A stretch of 58,857 nt of DNA from a bacterium (lineage in GTDB: Bacteria; Pseudomonadota; Alphaproteobacteria; SP197), in assembly GCA_028821455.1 (NCBI GenBank), contig JAPPGE010000090.1:1-58857 (forward strand), given 5' to 3'. Below the pieces are notes generated by a model. The model searched no databases and had not been told where the DNA came from. It worked only from the letters and a program-made list of their open reading frames with translations. Both the position numbers and the translations under genes were made by a program. Below, one piece after another: positions 36,933 through 45,731 of the stretch. Each line of letters starts with the position of its first letter. Position 1 is the stretch's first letter.

Positions 36933-37699
36933 CGTGCCGTGTAGCCGCCGTCGATCGAAATGGCCGCGCCCGTGATGTGCAGGCTGTCGTCGGAGGCGAG
37001 GAAGATGATCAGCCGGGCGATTTCTTCAGGCTTCGGAATCCGCCCTTGCGGGATGCCTGTGCGGTTGCGCTCCAGCACCTCGTCAGGCGAGTTGCCGGCG
37101 CCGCGGTGGCCCGAGACCAGCATCGGCGTGTCGACCGCGCCTGGGCAGACCGCATTCACCCGGATCCCGTCGGTGGCATGATCGAGTGCCAGGGCGCGGG
37201 TGAGGTTCACCACGGCTCCCTTCGAGGCACAGTAGGCCGGCATGCCCGGCGTGCCGACCAAGCCCACGGTGGATGCCAGGTTGATGATGGCGCCGCCGCC
37301 TGTTTGCTTCATCGTGCGGATCGCCGCGCGCGCCATGAAGAAGGCGCCGTCGAGGTTGGTCGCCATGACCCGGCGCCAGGCCTCGTCGTCGGTGTCAAGG
37401 GCGTCGCCACGCCACATGGTGCCGGCGATGTTGGCCACCACGTCGAGCCGACCGTAGGTCGACATGGTGCGGGCGACGGCCTCGTCGCAGAACGAGGACA
37501 CCGCCACATCCCCAAGGATGACATCGCCGGTGCCGCCGGTCTCCTCGATACGGCGCAAGACCGCCGAGGCCTTGCCGCCGTCCCTGCCGGTCAGCATCAC
37601 CCTGGCGCCCGCCGCGGCGGCGGCGATTGCGGTCGCCTCGCCGATCCCCGACGTCGCCCCGGTTATGAGCGCGATCCTGCCGTCCAGCGTCCCGCTCAC
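36929..37699 (-). CDS. SDR-family NAD(P)-dependent oxidoreductase (2)
   Basis: 256 residues, classical SDR with TGATSGIG at the cofactor site, NIAG in place of NNAG, Ser in NLASTVG and the YCASK catalytic motif. The residues after strand 2 (LTGRDGG, with an Arg) point to NADP preference, unlike its neighbour. It shares 4-bp overlaps with both the flavoprotein and SDR 1, so the three are translationally coupled. Confidence 0.88.
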   Translation of the reverse strand: MSGTLDGRIALITGATSGIGEATAIAAAAAGARVMLTGRDGGKASAVLRRIEETGGTGDVILGDVAVSSFCDEAVARTMSTYGRLDVVANIAGTMWRGDALDTDDEAWRRVMATNLDGAFFMARAAIRTMKQTGGGAIINLASTVGLVGTPGMPAYCASKGAVVNLTRALALDHATDGIRVNAVCPGAVDTPMLVSGHRGAGNSPDEVLERNRTGIPQGRIPKPEEIARLIIFLASDDSLHITGAAISIDGGYTAR

Positions 37700-39012
37700 A
37701 GTTCAAGTCCTGCCCTGTGGCGGCGGAACGCGAAGTTGGCCCGGACACCCCAGCCGAGAAAGGGCTCGGGGGGCAGACGGTCGGGCCGTCCGGCAGCCAG
37801 CATGTAGGACAGGAGTTCGGATTCGTGTCCGACAATCATCTCCGCCAGCAGTTTGCCGCAGATGGTTCCTCGGGCCACGCCGACGCCGTTGTGACAGAAG
37901 CTGCCGTAGACTCCCTCGGCCAGTTCGCCGAACACCGGTTCTGCGTTGCGCGACAGGGCGAGAGCACCGCCCCAGGTGTACTCCAGGTCGACCCCGGGCA
38001 GCATGGCGAAGCGGTTGGCGAAGGATCGTCGATGTGCCTCGCGAGCCTTGAGTCTCATCGCGTCCTCGCAGTTGAGGCGCCTGGCGAAGCTGTAGATGTT
38101 TCGAACCAGGATGCGGTCACCGACGATGCGCCGAACCGTGCTGCCGAAGGGATCGGCCGGAATGATGCCCCAGGAGGCCGCGCCGCCCAGAGCCTCGACT
38201 TCGTCCGGCCTGAGCCTGCGCGACAGGCTCCCCCAGGTCGCGATCGGAATGAGGGACTTGCGATAGTAGCCGAACTGGGGCGCGAAACCGTTGTTGGCCA
38301 GCACCAGCGTTGCACAGGAGACCGTACCGTCAGCCAGTTCGAGGAGGTGCCGGGGGCCATGAGTGATACCCGTCACAGGTGAATTCTCGTAGACCGTGAC
38401 GTTCTCCGGCATCGACCGTGCCATGCCTGTCACCATGGCGGCCGGCTGGACCTGGATGGTGCCGGGCGTGTGAAGACCCTGGATGTAGAAGTCGGTGCCG
38501 GTGATCGCCTTCATCTCCGCAGCGTCGATCCATCGGTAGTCCGCGCCGAGCAGATCGAGGTTGCCGCTGTAGGCCTTGATGAGCACCCGGCCACGCTCAG
38601 TTGCGGCGCCGTGGATCTTGCCTTCCTCGCGCCAGTCGCAATCGATCTCCTGCTCCGTCACGATGGCGCGCAGATAGTCCTGTCCCGCGCGGTTCAGGGC
38701 GATCTGCTGCCTTTCCGCATCCAGGGAACCGGCGAAGTTCCTGGCGCGGATGTTGTGGGCCTGGTCGATGGCGAAGCCAGAGGAGCGCCCGGCGGCGTTG
38801 TTGCCGATCCGCTCGGCGTCGATCAGGACGACACGGGCCTCAGGGTCGAGTTCGCCGAGGCGCCGCGCGGCCGCCAGTCCGGTGTATCCACCGCCGACGA
38901 CCGCGTAGTCGACGCAGATCGTGCCGGCTGCCCGGTTCGCCGGGGGCCGCGGGGGCAGGATCTCCAGCCATCCGTTCTGGTTGTCGGACCTGGGCAGGAC
39001 CCCGATCTTCAC
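37696..39012 (-). CDS. DAO-family FAD-dependent oxidoreductase (amine/amino-acid oxidase type)
   Basis: 438 residues; N-terminal FAD dinucleotide-binding motif VDYAVVGGGYTGLAAARRL (about 34-52), then AGRSSGFAIDQAHN, typical of the gamma-glutamylputrescine oxidase/DadA-like DAO family. The C-terminal GVYGSFCHNGVGVARGTICGKLLAEM closes the FAD site. The start is GTG at 39012, which overlaps a small upstream frame. In a betaine pathway it would oxidise an N-methyl or D-amino acid intermediate; this is inferred from context. Confidence 0.85.
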   Translation of the reverse strand: MKIGVLPRSDNQNGWLEILPPRPPANRAAGTICVDYAVVGGGYTGLAAARRLGELDPEARVVLIDAERIGNNAAGRSSGFAIDQAHNIRARNFAGSLDAERQQIALNRAGQDYLRAIVTEQEIDCDWREEGKIHGAATERGRVLIKAYSGNLDLLGADYRWIDAAEMKAITGTDFYIQGLHTPGTIQVQPAAMVTGMARSMPENVTVYENSPVTGITHGPRHLLELADGTVSCATLVLANNGFAPQFGYYRKSLIPIATWGSLSRRLRPDEVEALGGAASWGIIPADPFGSTVRRIVGDRILVRNIYSFARRLNCEDAMRLKAREAHRRSFANRFAMLPGVDLEYTWGGALALSRNAEPVFGELAEGVYGSFCHNGVGVARGTICGKLLAEMIVGHESELLSYMLAAGRPDRLPPEPFLGWGVRANFAFRRHRAGLEL

Positions 39013-39131
39013 GAGGAGAGATCCACCCGGATGGTCGTGGTTTCGCAGTGCTGGTCAAGGACGGCCATGCGAACGTCGATGACGTCCGTGGTCGAAGAGG
39101 ACGGGGTGGTCGCCGGATGGGTCCTTGCCAT
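39009..39131 (-). CDS. Possible 40-residue ORF coupled to the flavoprotein gene
   Basis: From an ATG at 39131 a frame of 40 residues ends in a TGA overlapping the flavoprotein GTG start (GTGA). It fills the gap between the DapA-like and flavoprotein genes. The residues (ending CETTTIRVDLSS) match no family I know, and the ribosome-binding site is weak. It may be a coupling leader peptide or chance. Confidence 0.25.
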   Translation of the reverse strand: MARTHPATTPSSSTTDVIDVRMAVLDQHCETTTIRVDLSS

Positions 39132-39142
39132 CGGATTCCGCT

Positions 39143-40114
39143 TTACGACCCGGCGGCAGGACTGTACGAGCCAGTCGCCCGGTCGCGCTCTTCCTGCCAG
39201 TCCCGCCAAACCTGCCGTTCTGCCTTGCTGCGGTTGACCGGCAGCTTGGAAAGAGCCATGCGCAACTCTTGCTGTGCCGGATCGGGCACAATGGGCAGCG
39301 GCTTGCGCGGCGGACCCATGTCGCGTCCCGAGAGCCGTGTCGCCTCCTTGACGCCACTCATGTAGTCGACCTCGTGGCCGTTGCCCCACAACCATGAGCA
39401 GACGGCGCGCATCCCCTCCCACAGGGCCAGCGCCTCGCCATGTTCGCCGTCAGCGATCAGGTCGTAGAGTCTGGCGCACTCTTGGGGCATGAAGTTCGCC
39501 GCGCCCCAGATCATGCCGATACAGCCCGCCATCAGGGCATGGGGCGCATAGGGATCGGTCCCGTTGAAGACGCCGCCGCCGCAGGCGATGAGATTCTGCA
39601 GTGCCGGAAAGTCGCCGGAACTGTCCTTGACGTAATCGAGGTTCTCCACCTCGATCAGGCGGCGGTAGAGATCGACAGACAGCGGTGCCGCCTGTTGCGG
39701 CACGTTGTACATGACCACCGGAATGCTGATTGCCCTGGCGATCGCCTCGTAGTGATGGAACACGCCGCGTTCGCCGGGAGGCTCGAGAAAGGGAGGCATG
39801 ACCATGACCGCGGCAACGCCGCAGTCCTCCGCTGCCCGTGCCTTGGCGATGCAGTCGGCCGTGCTCAGCGCGGTGGTCTGCGCGATCATCGGCACGCGGC
39901 CATCGACGTGTCGGACACCCTCGCGGATGAGAAAGGCGCGCTCGTCGTCTCTCAGGTAGGCGTACTCGCCGGTTCCCGAGCACAGCACGAGACCATGCAG
40001 GCCCGCCTCGATCATGTCGTCGATATGGGCCCTGTAGCGCCCCGGATCGATCGTCTCGCCGTCGTCCTCGAAGGGCGTGCACATGGCCGCGAAGATGCCG
40101 CGCAGTTGGGTCAT
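39143..40114 (-). CDS. DapA/NAL-family Schiff-base lyase or deaminase
   Basis: 323 residues. A TIM barrel with the family marks: TGEYAYL near residue 48 (the GTTGE position), catalytic Tyr136 in VVMYNVP and the Schiff-base Lys163 in DYVKDSSGD. In hydroxyproline-betaine and D-hydroxyproline pathways a DapA-family enzyme deaminates pyrroline-4-hydroxy-2-carboxylate to alpha-ketoglutarate semialdehyde, which fits the HpbD-like gene next to it. The ATG at 40114 gives the standard family start (GIFAAMCTPF); the longer frame upstream is not protein-like. It lies 118 bp after the epimerase gene. Confidence 0.83.
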   Translation of the reverse strand: MTQLRGIFAAMCTPFEDDGETIDPGRYRAHIDDMIEAGLHGLVLCSGTGEYAYLRDDERAFLIREGVRHVDGRVPMIAQTTALSTADCIAKARAAEDCGVAAVMVMPPFLEPPGERGVFHHYEAIARAISIPVVMYNVPQQAAPLSVDLYRRLIEVENLDYVKDSSGDFPALQNLIACGGGVFNGTDPYAPHALMAGCIGMIWGAANFMPQECARLYDLIADGEHGEALALWEGMRAVCSWLWGNGHEVDYMSGVKEATRLSGRDMGPPRKPLPIVPDPAQQELRMALSKLPVNRSKAERQVWRDWQEERDRATGSYSPAAGS

Positions 40115-40232
40115 GTTCTGTTCTCGCCATCCCTGGAGCAGCAGGTGTGCTGCTGCCCGTCGATGATAGTCAGGACCCGTGGTGTCAACAAGAAACGAAT
40201 GGGTCGCGTCATGCTGCCTTCCCGCGATCGAC

Positions 40233-41339
40233 TCAACCGTAGGACGCGACTGGAGGACCGAGTCGCTCGGGCAACGGCGTGACTCCCAGGCCCGGTCCTT
40301 CGGGCAGCGCAATTCGACCGTTCGAAATCTCGATGCCGCCTTCGGGGTCGTAGTGGAACCCGGTGTAGGGTTGCGCGATCCACACCCCTTCGTTGAGATG
40401 CGGTTCCACCGTCGATCCGGCATGGACGCAGGCGGCTGCGGCGATGTCACTGCCGAAACTGTCGTCTGAGGTATGGGGAAGGGACCATACCCTGCAGATA
40501 TCGCGCGCCGTGCGCAGGTGACCGAGGCCGCCAAGCCGTCCGACCTTGAATCCGAAGCCGTCGCAGAGGCCGGAACCGACGGCGTAGAGGACATCGCCGA
40601 GGCTTTCCGTGCTCTCGTCGAGGTAGACCGGGTGTTCGAGTTGCGGACGGATGCGGGCGAGTTCCGCCATGGTGTTGCAGGGCTGCTCGAGAACGATCGG
40701 GATATCGGCACAAGCCTTCGACAACTGCAGGGCGTCACGGGTCGTCCAGCCACGGTTGGCATCGGCGACGAGCCGGACCGTCGTCCCGACGGTCTCCCAG
40801 ACCCTGCGGATCGTCGCGATGTCGGCGTCAACGGAGCGGCCACCCACCTTGATCTGCAGGCGCGCGAATCCCTCTTTGCTCTTCTCCAGGGCAAGGCGAG
40901 CGATCTCGTCAGGCTCGCCTACGCTGATGGCATAGTAGGATGGAACCTCCGCGACGACCGCGCCGCCGAGAAGGTCGCAGACTCTGACACCGTGGACCTT
41001 GCCCAAGAGATCCCAGTGCGCCATGTCGACCACGGCCTTCGCGTAGTTGTGACCGTTGAGATGGGCGTTCATGTTCCGGTGGAGGCCGTTGGCGTTCAGC
41101 GGATCCTCGCCGATGAGGTGAGGGGCCAATTCGGCAAGCGCAGCCCGGGCGCCGAGCGCGTGCTCGGGCTGGTAGGTCGGGCCGACGGGACAGGTCTCGC
41201 CGTAGGCCCTGAGACCGGTATCCGTGACGAGTTCGAGGACGGTGGAGTCCACCTCATCGAGGCTGGCGCCCGACATGATGTAGGGCCCGTTCCGGATACG
41301 CAGTTCGATCCGGTGGACGTGCAGTTCGGCGATCTTCAA
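40233..41339 (-). CDS. Enolase-superfamily epimerase, hydroxyproline-betaine 2-epimerase (HpbD)-like
   Basis: 368 residues, mandelate-racemase/muconate-lactonising fold with capping domain (1-125) and barrel. Two catalytic lysines are present, Lys164 (RLQIKVGG) and Lys265 (GFKVGRLGG). Metal ligands are Asp193 (ADANRGW), Glu218 (LEQPC) and Asp241 (LDES). This is the two-lysine racemase/epimerase pattern. From memory, HpbD holds its quaternary ammonium with an Asp and a Trp at 292 and 320. Here Asp292 (SDDSFG) and Trp320 (EGVWIAQP) occupy exactly those numbers, and the N-terminus (RNGPY...GETCPVGPTY) is also close. An alternative is a cis-3-hydroxyproline dehydratase relative. Likely first gene of the minus-strand operon down to 36168. 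Confidence 0.75.
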   Translation of the reverse strand: MKIAELHVHRIELRIRNGPYIMSGASLDEVDSTVLELVTDTGLRAYGETCPVGPTYQPEHALGARAALAELAPHLIGEDPLNANGLHRNMNAHLNGHNYAKAVVDMAHWDLLGKVHGVRVCDLLGGAVVAEVPSYYAISVGEPDEIARLALEKSKEGFARLQIKVGGRSVDADIATIRRVWETVGTTVRLVADANRGWTTRDALQLSKACADIPIVLEQPCNTMAELARIRPQLEHPVYLDESTESLGDVLYAVGSGLCDGFGFKVGRLGGLGHLRTARDICRVWSLPHTSDDSFGSDIAAAACVHAGSTVEPHLNEGVWIAQPYTGFHYDPEGGIEISNGRIALPEGPGLGVTPLPERLGPPVASYG

Positions 41340-41495
41340 GAGGCAGAAGCCAAGAGTGGAATCAGGATCAGCCTAGCGCTGTGGAAACCGGTGCGAAAGT
41401 TCTTCCAAGGAGGCCGGAATGTGGTGGTCTTACGTCCGGTACGGGCGCGGCGCACAACTCCTCGATTCAGGCTCACTGCCACGTCGAGCCGCGGT

Positions 41496-41714
41496 TCAGC
41501 AATCGTCGCCCACTTGAGGTGGCAATGCGGCCCTGACATCGGTGAGAGCGAAGTCCGATCCCTTGAACAGCAACGGCCCGCCTGTCGTTTCGGCAAGCTC
41601 GAAGCAATTGCCGGCGGATGATTGCGCTTTCCGTACCGGCACCGCGCTGCGATGGCGTGTCGCCTCCGCCTTGCCGAACAAGGTGGCAGGGCCTTCGGAG
41701 GTATCGATGATTAC
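41496..41714 (-). pseudogene. Degenerate VapC toxin remnant
   Basis: The frame after the vapB stop reads V-IIDTS, the start of a PIN-domain toxin with its first Asp, then about 30 unrelated residues, then GNCFELAETTGGPLLFKGSDFALTDVRAAL, which is the VapC C-terminus. Normal VapC has roughly 130 residues, so the middle is deleted and the motif before CF (usually LNFGDCFAYALA) has lost residues. The expected GTG start overlapping the vapB stop has become GTA. It is inactive on all counts. Confidence 0.75.
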
Positions 41715-41968
41715 TTGGGCAGGCCTCGCTCGTCATAGAGCCGATCGCCATGTTCGACTGCGGACGGTCCGGGTTTCAGCAGAACTGCACAGCGCTGTCC
41801 GATCGCGTGTAGTTCCTGAGCCAGGGCATCTGCGTGCCGGCGTTGTCGCTCCCGCGCCAGACGCTCACGCAGCGCGGCGGTGATCGCGCCCGTCGTGGTA
41901 TCGCCGGTCAGTCGGGCCACCTCGCGTGCCAGCCTGCAGGTCTCCTCGTTCGTAATGTTCAGGCTCAT
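41711..41968 (-). CDS. vapB: VapB-type antitoxin (Rv0623 family), probably orphan
   Basis: 85 residues. The N-terminus MSLNITNEETCRLAREVARLTGDTTTGAIT and RERLAR are typical of the PSK/VapB antitoxin family, and the C-terminal RLYDERGLPK is the toxin-neutralising tail. It ends in TAA where functional modules usually have TGA overlapping a toxin GTG. With the toxin decayed downstream, it has no partner in the window. Confidence 0.78.
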   Translation of the reverse strand: MSLNITNEETCRLAREVARLTGDTTTGAITAALRERLARERQRRHADALAQELHAIGQRCAVLLKPGPSAVEHGDRLYDERGLPK

Positions 41969-42264
41969 GGCATTCTCGGCAGGAAATTGCGAAGCAGTGT
42001 ACCTGTTCCATCGATGAAGACGAACGCAATGCGCGCTTCGACCGTGGATCCGGTGCTGCCTGCGGCGCTGCGTCATTTCCGGTGCACATCCGCTTCCAGG
42101 ATGACTGGCCGAGATCGTCACGCACGATCGGCGGCCCTGCCGCCGCACCCGACGTCAGTCAGATTGCCAGATGCATGTCTGCCATTGGTTCGGCAGTGAA
42201 AGGCCGGTTGCTTTCTCCAGCACGGCGTCACAGGTAATCTGGCCTCACGCAGGGAGTTCTGCAG

Positions 42265-43809
42265 ATGACCGCCGGTGATGTTGTCGACAAGCCGCGAAGA
42301 CGCCGCGGACGGGACGCGCGCAAGCAGGCCCGCACGGCGCGGCCGGCCCGTTTCCTGCCCGAACTCGACCGCAGGATTCCGGTGATCGACCTCATGACGC
42401 CTGACCAGGTCGAGCGCATCCACGATGCGACCATGACGCTGCTCGAGACCAAGGGAATCGAGTTCCGGGACGATGAAAGCGCGGCCCTGTGGAAGGCCGC
42501 CGGAGCCTCGGTCGAGGGCTACAGGGTGCGCATCGACCGGGGCCAGCTGCTGGAACTGATCGCAACGGTTCCCGAGAGATACACCATGGTCGCCCGCAAT
42601 CGGTCACGCTCGGTCACACTGGGTGGATTGAAGCAGATCTTCACGCCGGCCTACGGCTCGCCCTACGTACTCGACCTCGACGGCCGGCGCCGCTACGGAA
42701 CCCTCGCTGATTTCGACGCCTTCGCCAAACTGGCTCACCTGTCACCGGCCATGCATCTTTCCGGCGGCGTGTTGTGCGAACCGATGGACGTTCCCGTTCC
42801 GAAGCGCCATCTCCACATGGTCTACAGTCTCATCAGACACTCGGACAAGCCTTTCATGGGTATGGTGACAGCCCGCGAGCGGGCCGAGGACACCGTCGCC
42901 ATGGCGAAGATCCTGTTCGGTGCCGAGTTCGTCGAGAACAACACCGTCATGACGTCCATTGCCAACTGCAACTCGCCTCTGGTGTGGGACCAGACCATGC
43001 TCGATGCGGCCAAGGTCTATGCGTCCGCCAACCAGGCCATGCTCTACACGCCCTTCGTGCTGGGTGGCGCCAGCACGCCGGCGAGCACCGTCGGCTCACT
43101 GGTCCAGATCAACGCCGAGGCACTGGCCGGAATCGCCTTCTCGCAGCTGGTCCGCCGCGGCGCGCCCGCCGTCTACGGTCAGTGGCTGGCGACGGTCTCC
43201 ATGAAGTCCGGAGCACCCATGGCGGGAACGCCGGAGATCTGCCACATGAACATGCTGGTCGGCCAGATGGCCCGCCACTATCGTCTTCCGTGGCGCTGCA
43301 GCGGCGGCTGCTCGAGCGCCAAGATCGTCGATGCGCAGGCCGGCTACGAGGCCGCGCGCAACATGTACGGCGTGATGATGGCGGGCGCCAACTTCGTTCT
43401 CTCGACGACGGGCTACATGGAGGGGGCGCTGACCCAGAGCTATGCGAAGTTCGTGCTCGACGCCGAACAGATGGAGATGTTCTACAGGCTTGGCCAGGGC
43501 GTTGAATTCGGCGAACTCGACGCCGCCCTCGAGGCGATCGGCGAGGTCGAGGCCGGCGGACACTACCTCGGCACGAAACACACGCTCGACAACTTCGAAC
43601 GGGCTTTCATGATGCCCGAACTGATGAACCACGACAGCTTCGAGCAATGGGAGGCCGAAGGGAGCCTGGATGCAGGCGTGCGTGCCGCCGCCCGAGTGCG
43701 GCAAATGCTCGAGGAGTATGTGCCGCCGCCGCTGGACGAGGCCGTCGACGAGGAGTTGCGCGACTTCGTCGCCCGCCGCGAGAGGGAGCTGCCTGACGAT
43801 GTGAGGTAG
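42265..43809 (+). CDS. MttB-superfamily methyltransferase, non-pyrrolysine
   Basis: 514 residues, full length for the trimethylamine/glycine-betaine methyltransferase superfamily. Typical stretches are IPVIDLMTPDQVERIHDATMTLLE, AMHLSGGVLCEPMDVP and SSAKIVDAQAGYEAARNMYGVMMAGANFVLSTTGYMEGALT. The frame is continuous without an internal TAG, so it is not a pyrrolysine enzyme; the gene does end in TAG. Non-Pyl members demethylate betaines (glycine betaine, proline betaine, carnitine) onto a corrinoid protein. No MttC-like corrinoid or MtbA-like partner is seen in the window. Its N-terminus is unusually basic. Confidence 0.88.
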   Translation: MTAGDVVDKPRRRRGRDARKQARTARPARFLPELDRRIPVIDLMTPDQVERIHDATMTLLETKGIEFRDDESAALWKAAGASVEGYRVRIDRGQLLELIATVPERYTMVARNRSRSVTLGGLKQIFTPAYGSPYVLDLDGRRRYGTLADFDAFAKLAHLSPAMHLSGGVLCEPMDVPVPKRHLHMVYSLIRHSDKPFMGMVTARERAEDTVAMAKILFGAEFVENNTVMTSIANCNSPLVWDQTMLDAAKVYASANQAMLYTPFVLGGASTPASTVGSLVQINAEALAGIAFSQLVRRGAPAVYGQWLATVSMKSGAPMAGTPEICHMNMLVGQMARHYRLPWRCSGGCSSAKIVDAQAGYEAARNMYGVMMAGANFVLSTTGYMEGALTQSYAKFVLDAEQMEMFYRLGQGVEFGELDAALEAIGEVEAGGHYLGTKHTLDNFERAFMMPELMNHDSFEQWEAEGSLDAGVRAAARVRQMLEEYVPPPLDEAVDEELRDFVARRERELPDDVR

Positions 43810-44799
43810 AAGAGGCTGTCTGTCGCCCGATACAAGGCGTGTGTCGCACGGACCGGAGTCGATCGAGGCGATCAGCACGATGCAGGAGCGGCCCGGTCGG
43901 CGTGTTCGCCTGATGGCCCGCTTCACCGTGTGCGACGGGGATTGCGTGCCAGAGCTACAATTTCGAGCGCTTGTTCAGAACCATTCACGTCAACCCGAAC
44001 GTCGCTCTCGGTCGCCTGAAGCAGCCTTTCAGGCGCAATGTCACTGCTCGCGCCTCTTCCGGTTCCGCCTGGGAAGGGTGCAATGTCACGACGAGCCGAT
44101 CCTTGTCCGCACCTGCACAGGGTATGTGACGGAGTTTTTCGTCTGACATCAGCTCATGCAAACAAGTGCATTTCTGCAACACATGCTGCGTTGCGAACAT
44201 CGTGAACGGGCTCTTACTGACGAATTGCCCGCCGGGTCGTTCGGCCTGAGCGCACGATCTGCGGTTGCTTCCGACGTCCTTGAGGGTCCGGTTGACTTCG
44301 CAGTTGCCAAGTCACCAGTATCCCCGGTAACCGGCAACGGGGGACCAGCGAGGTCTGGTTGGTTCCGTAGCCTCCAGGTTGCCAGTATCGAGAGGACCGC
44401 CGTGACCGAGGGCATGTGTTTCATTGGCCCCGCAGCCCCCAAGTCGCCAAGTTCCTTCGCCGCCGATGGCGATTGCGTCGTCATGGCCGCTGCTTCGCAG
44501 GACGTCGAGACCACGTTCGACATCCAACCCCAGGGACTTGGCCTGAATATCCGAAAAGATGCCCACGGACAGATCCATTGCTGCGTTGGCTTCGATAGCG
44601 GCAGCTGTCATGGGGAGACGGGCGAGTCCTGCTCAGGCTCGAGCGAGTTCCACGATACGGCCGATGCCGAAGCGGATGGCGGTCGTTTTGCTCCGGTTCG
44701 CGGCAGGAGGCGTCGCCAAGGATGCCTCGCCTGGTGTGGAAAGGCAGGCCGGGCCATCGCTCGCGTCAAGCCGACGCCCCGCTTCGAGCTCTGTGCACC
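43810..44799. other. Nearly 1 kb without a convincing gene
   Basis: Several frames are open but none matches a family I know. Short near-repeats of GTTGCCAAGTC/GTTGCCAGTATC occur around 44307-44390. A minus-strand frame near 44640-44720 ends in RFGIGRIVELARA and another near 44500-44611 reads like coding sequence (ANAAMDLSVGIFSDIQAKSL). These could be remnants of a decayed gene. Confidence 0.4.
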
Positions 44800-45720
44800 G
44801 TGACCGCTCTCCCTGTCATTATCGACTGTGACCCGGGCAAGGATGACGCCTTTGCCCTGTTTCTGGCCCTTGCGCTGACCGAGGTATTCGACGTACGGGC
44901 CGTCACGACGGTCGCCGGAAATGTTCCGGTCGATCGCACCGCCCGGAACGCGCGGCGCATCGTCGAGGCAGCCGGTTGCCCCGATGTTCCCGTCTTCGCC
45001 GGGTGCGCACGGCCCATGCTGAAGACCCTGCAGACGGCCGAAGAGGCTCACGGACACGATGGACTTGGTGGAGCCGGGCTGCCCGAGCCACTGATGGAAC
45101 CGCAGGCCAGCCATGCCGTAACCGCCCTGATCGGTTTGCTCGACGACATGACTTGGCCCACAACGATTATCGCGCTCGGACCTCTCACCAACATCGCGCT
45201 GGTGCTGATTGCGCGCCCTGACCTCGCGGCCAGGATCGGCCATCTCGCGGTCATGGGCGGCACGCGGGACAGGGGCAACGTGACCGATTTCGCGGAGTTC
45301 AACATCCACGTCGACCCCCACGCCGCCGATGTCGTGCTCTCCGTGGCGGCGCCCGTGTCGCTTGTCACCCTTGATCGCACGCGGTTGCTCAGACCTCCGG
45401 AGGCCTGGATCGAGGGCATGCGCGAGTGCGGCCAGCCCGGGATGGCGCTGGCCTCGATGTGGCGGGAGTTTCCGGTACCCCTCCATGACGTTGCGGCGAC
45501 CTCGATGCTGGCCTGGCCCGACCTGTTCGACTTTGAGCCATGCACCATTCGGGTCGAGACCCGCGACACGCCGCAGCATGGTCGGACAATCTTCACGCGT
45601 GGATCGGGGTCGGCGAGAATCGTCGCGGCGATCGACAGGGAGGGGTTGTTCGGGCGACTGAGGCAGGCCATGGAACGCTACGCGACGCAGGCCGTGACCG
45701 TTGCGGGAACGCCGGGCTAG
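44800..45720 (+). CDS. Nucleoside hydrolase (IunH/URH family)
   Basis: 306 residues from the GTG at 44800. The calcium-binding signature IIDCDPGKDDAFAL stands at the N-terminus (Asp9, Asp11, Asp15, Asp16; the usual Thr is Cys10). Further marks are GPLTNIALVL, MGGTRDRGNVTDFAEFNIHVDPHAADVVL and the active-site His in PLHDVAATSML. It hydrolyses N-glycosidic bonds of nucleosides; the base preference is not readable. It lies 11 bp before the desaturase gene, suggesting one transcript. Confidence 0.88.
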   Translation: MTALPVIIDCDPGKDDAFALFLALALTEVFDVRAVTTVAGNVPVDRTARNARRIVEAAGCPDVPVFAGCARPMLKTLQTAEEAHGHDGLGGAGLPEPLMEPQASHAVTALIGLLDDMTWPTTIIALGPLTNIALVLIARPDLAARIGHLAVMGGTRDRGNVTDFAEFNIHVDPHAADVVLSVAAPVSLVTLDRTRLLRPPEAWIEGMRECGQPGMALASMWREFPVPLHDVAATSMLAWPDLFDFEPCTIRVETRDTPQHGRTIFTRGSGSARIVAAIDREGLFGRLRQAMERYATQAVTVAGTPG

Positions 45721-45731
45721 GGGCGGGACCT

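Noticed and set aside
43807..43809. TAG codon of the MttB-family gene as a pyrrolysine site
   Set aside because: It is at the C-terminal end after a full-length protein, not internal, so it is an ordinary stop.
44149..44803. Open frames on both strands of the 43.8-44.8 kb gap
   Set aside because: None carries recognisable motifs or a good ribosome-binding site; kept only as a note on the gap.
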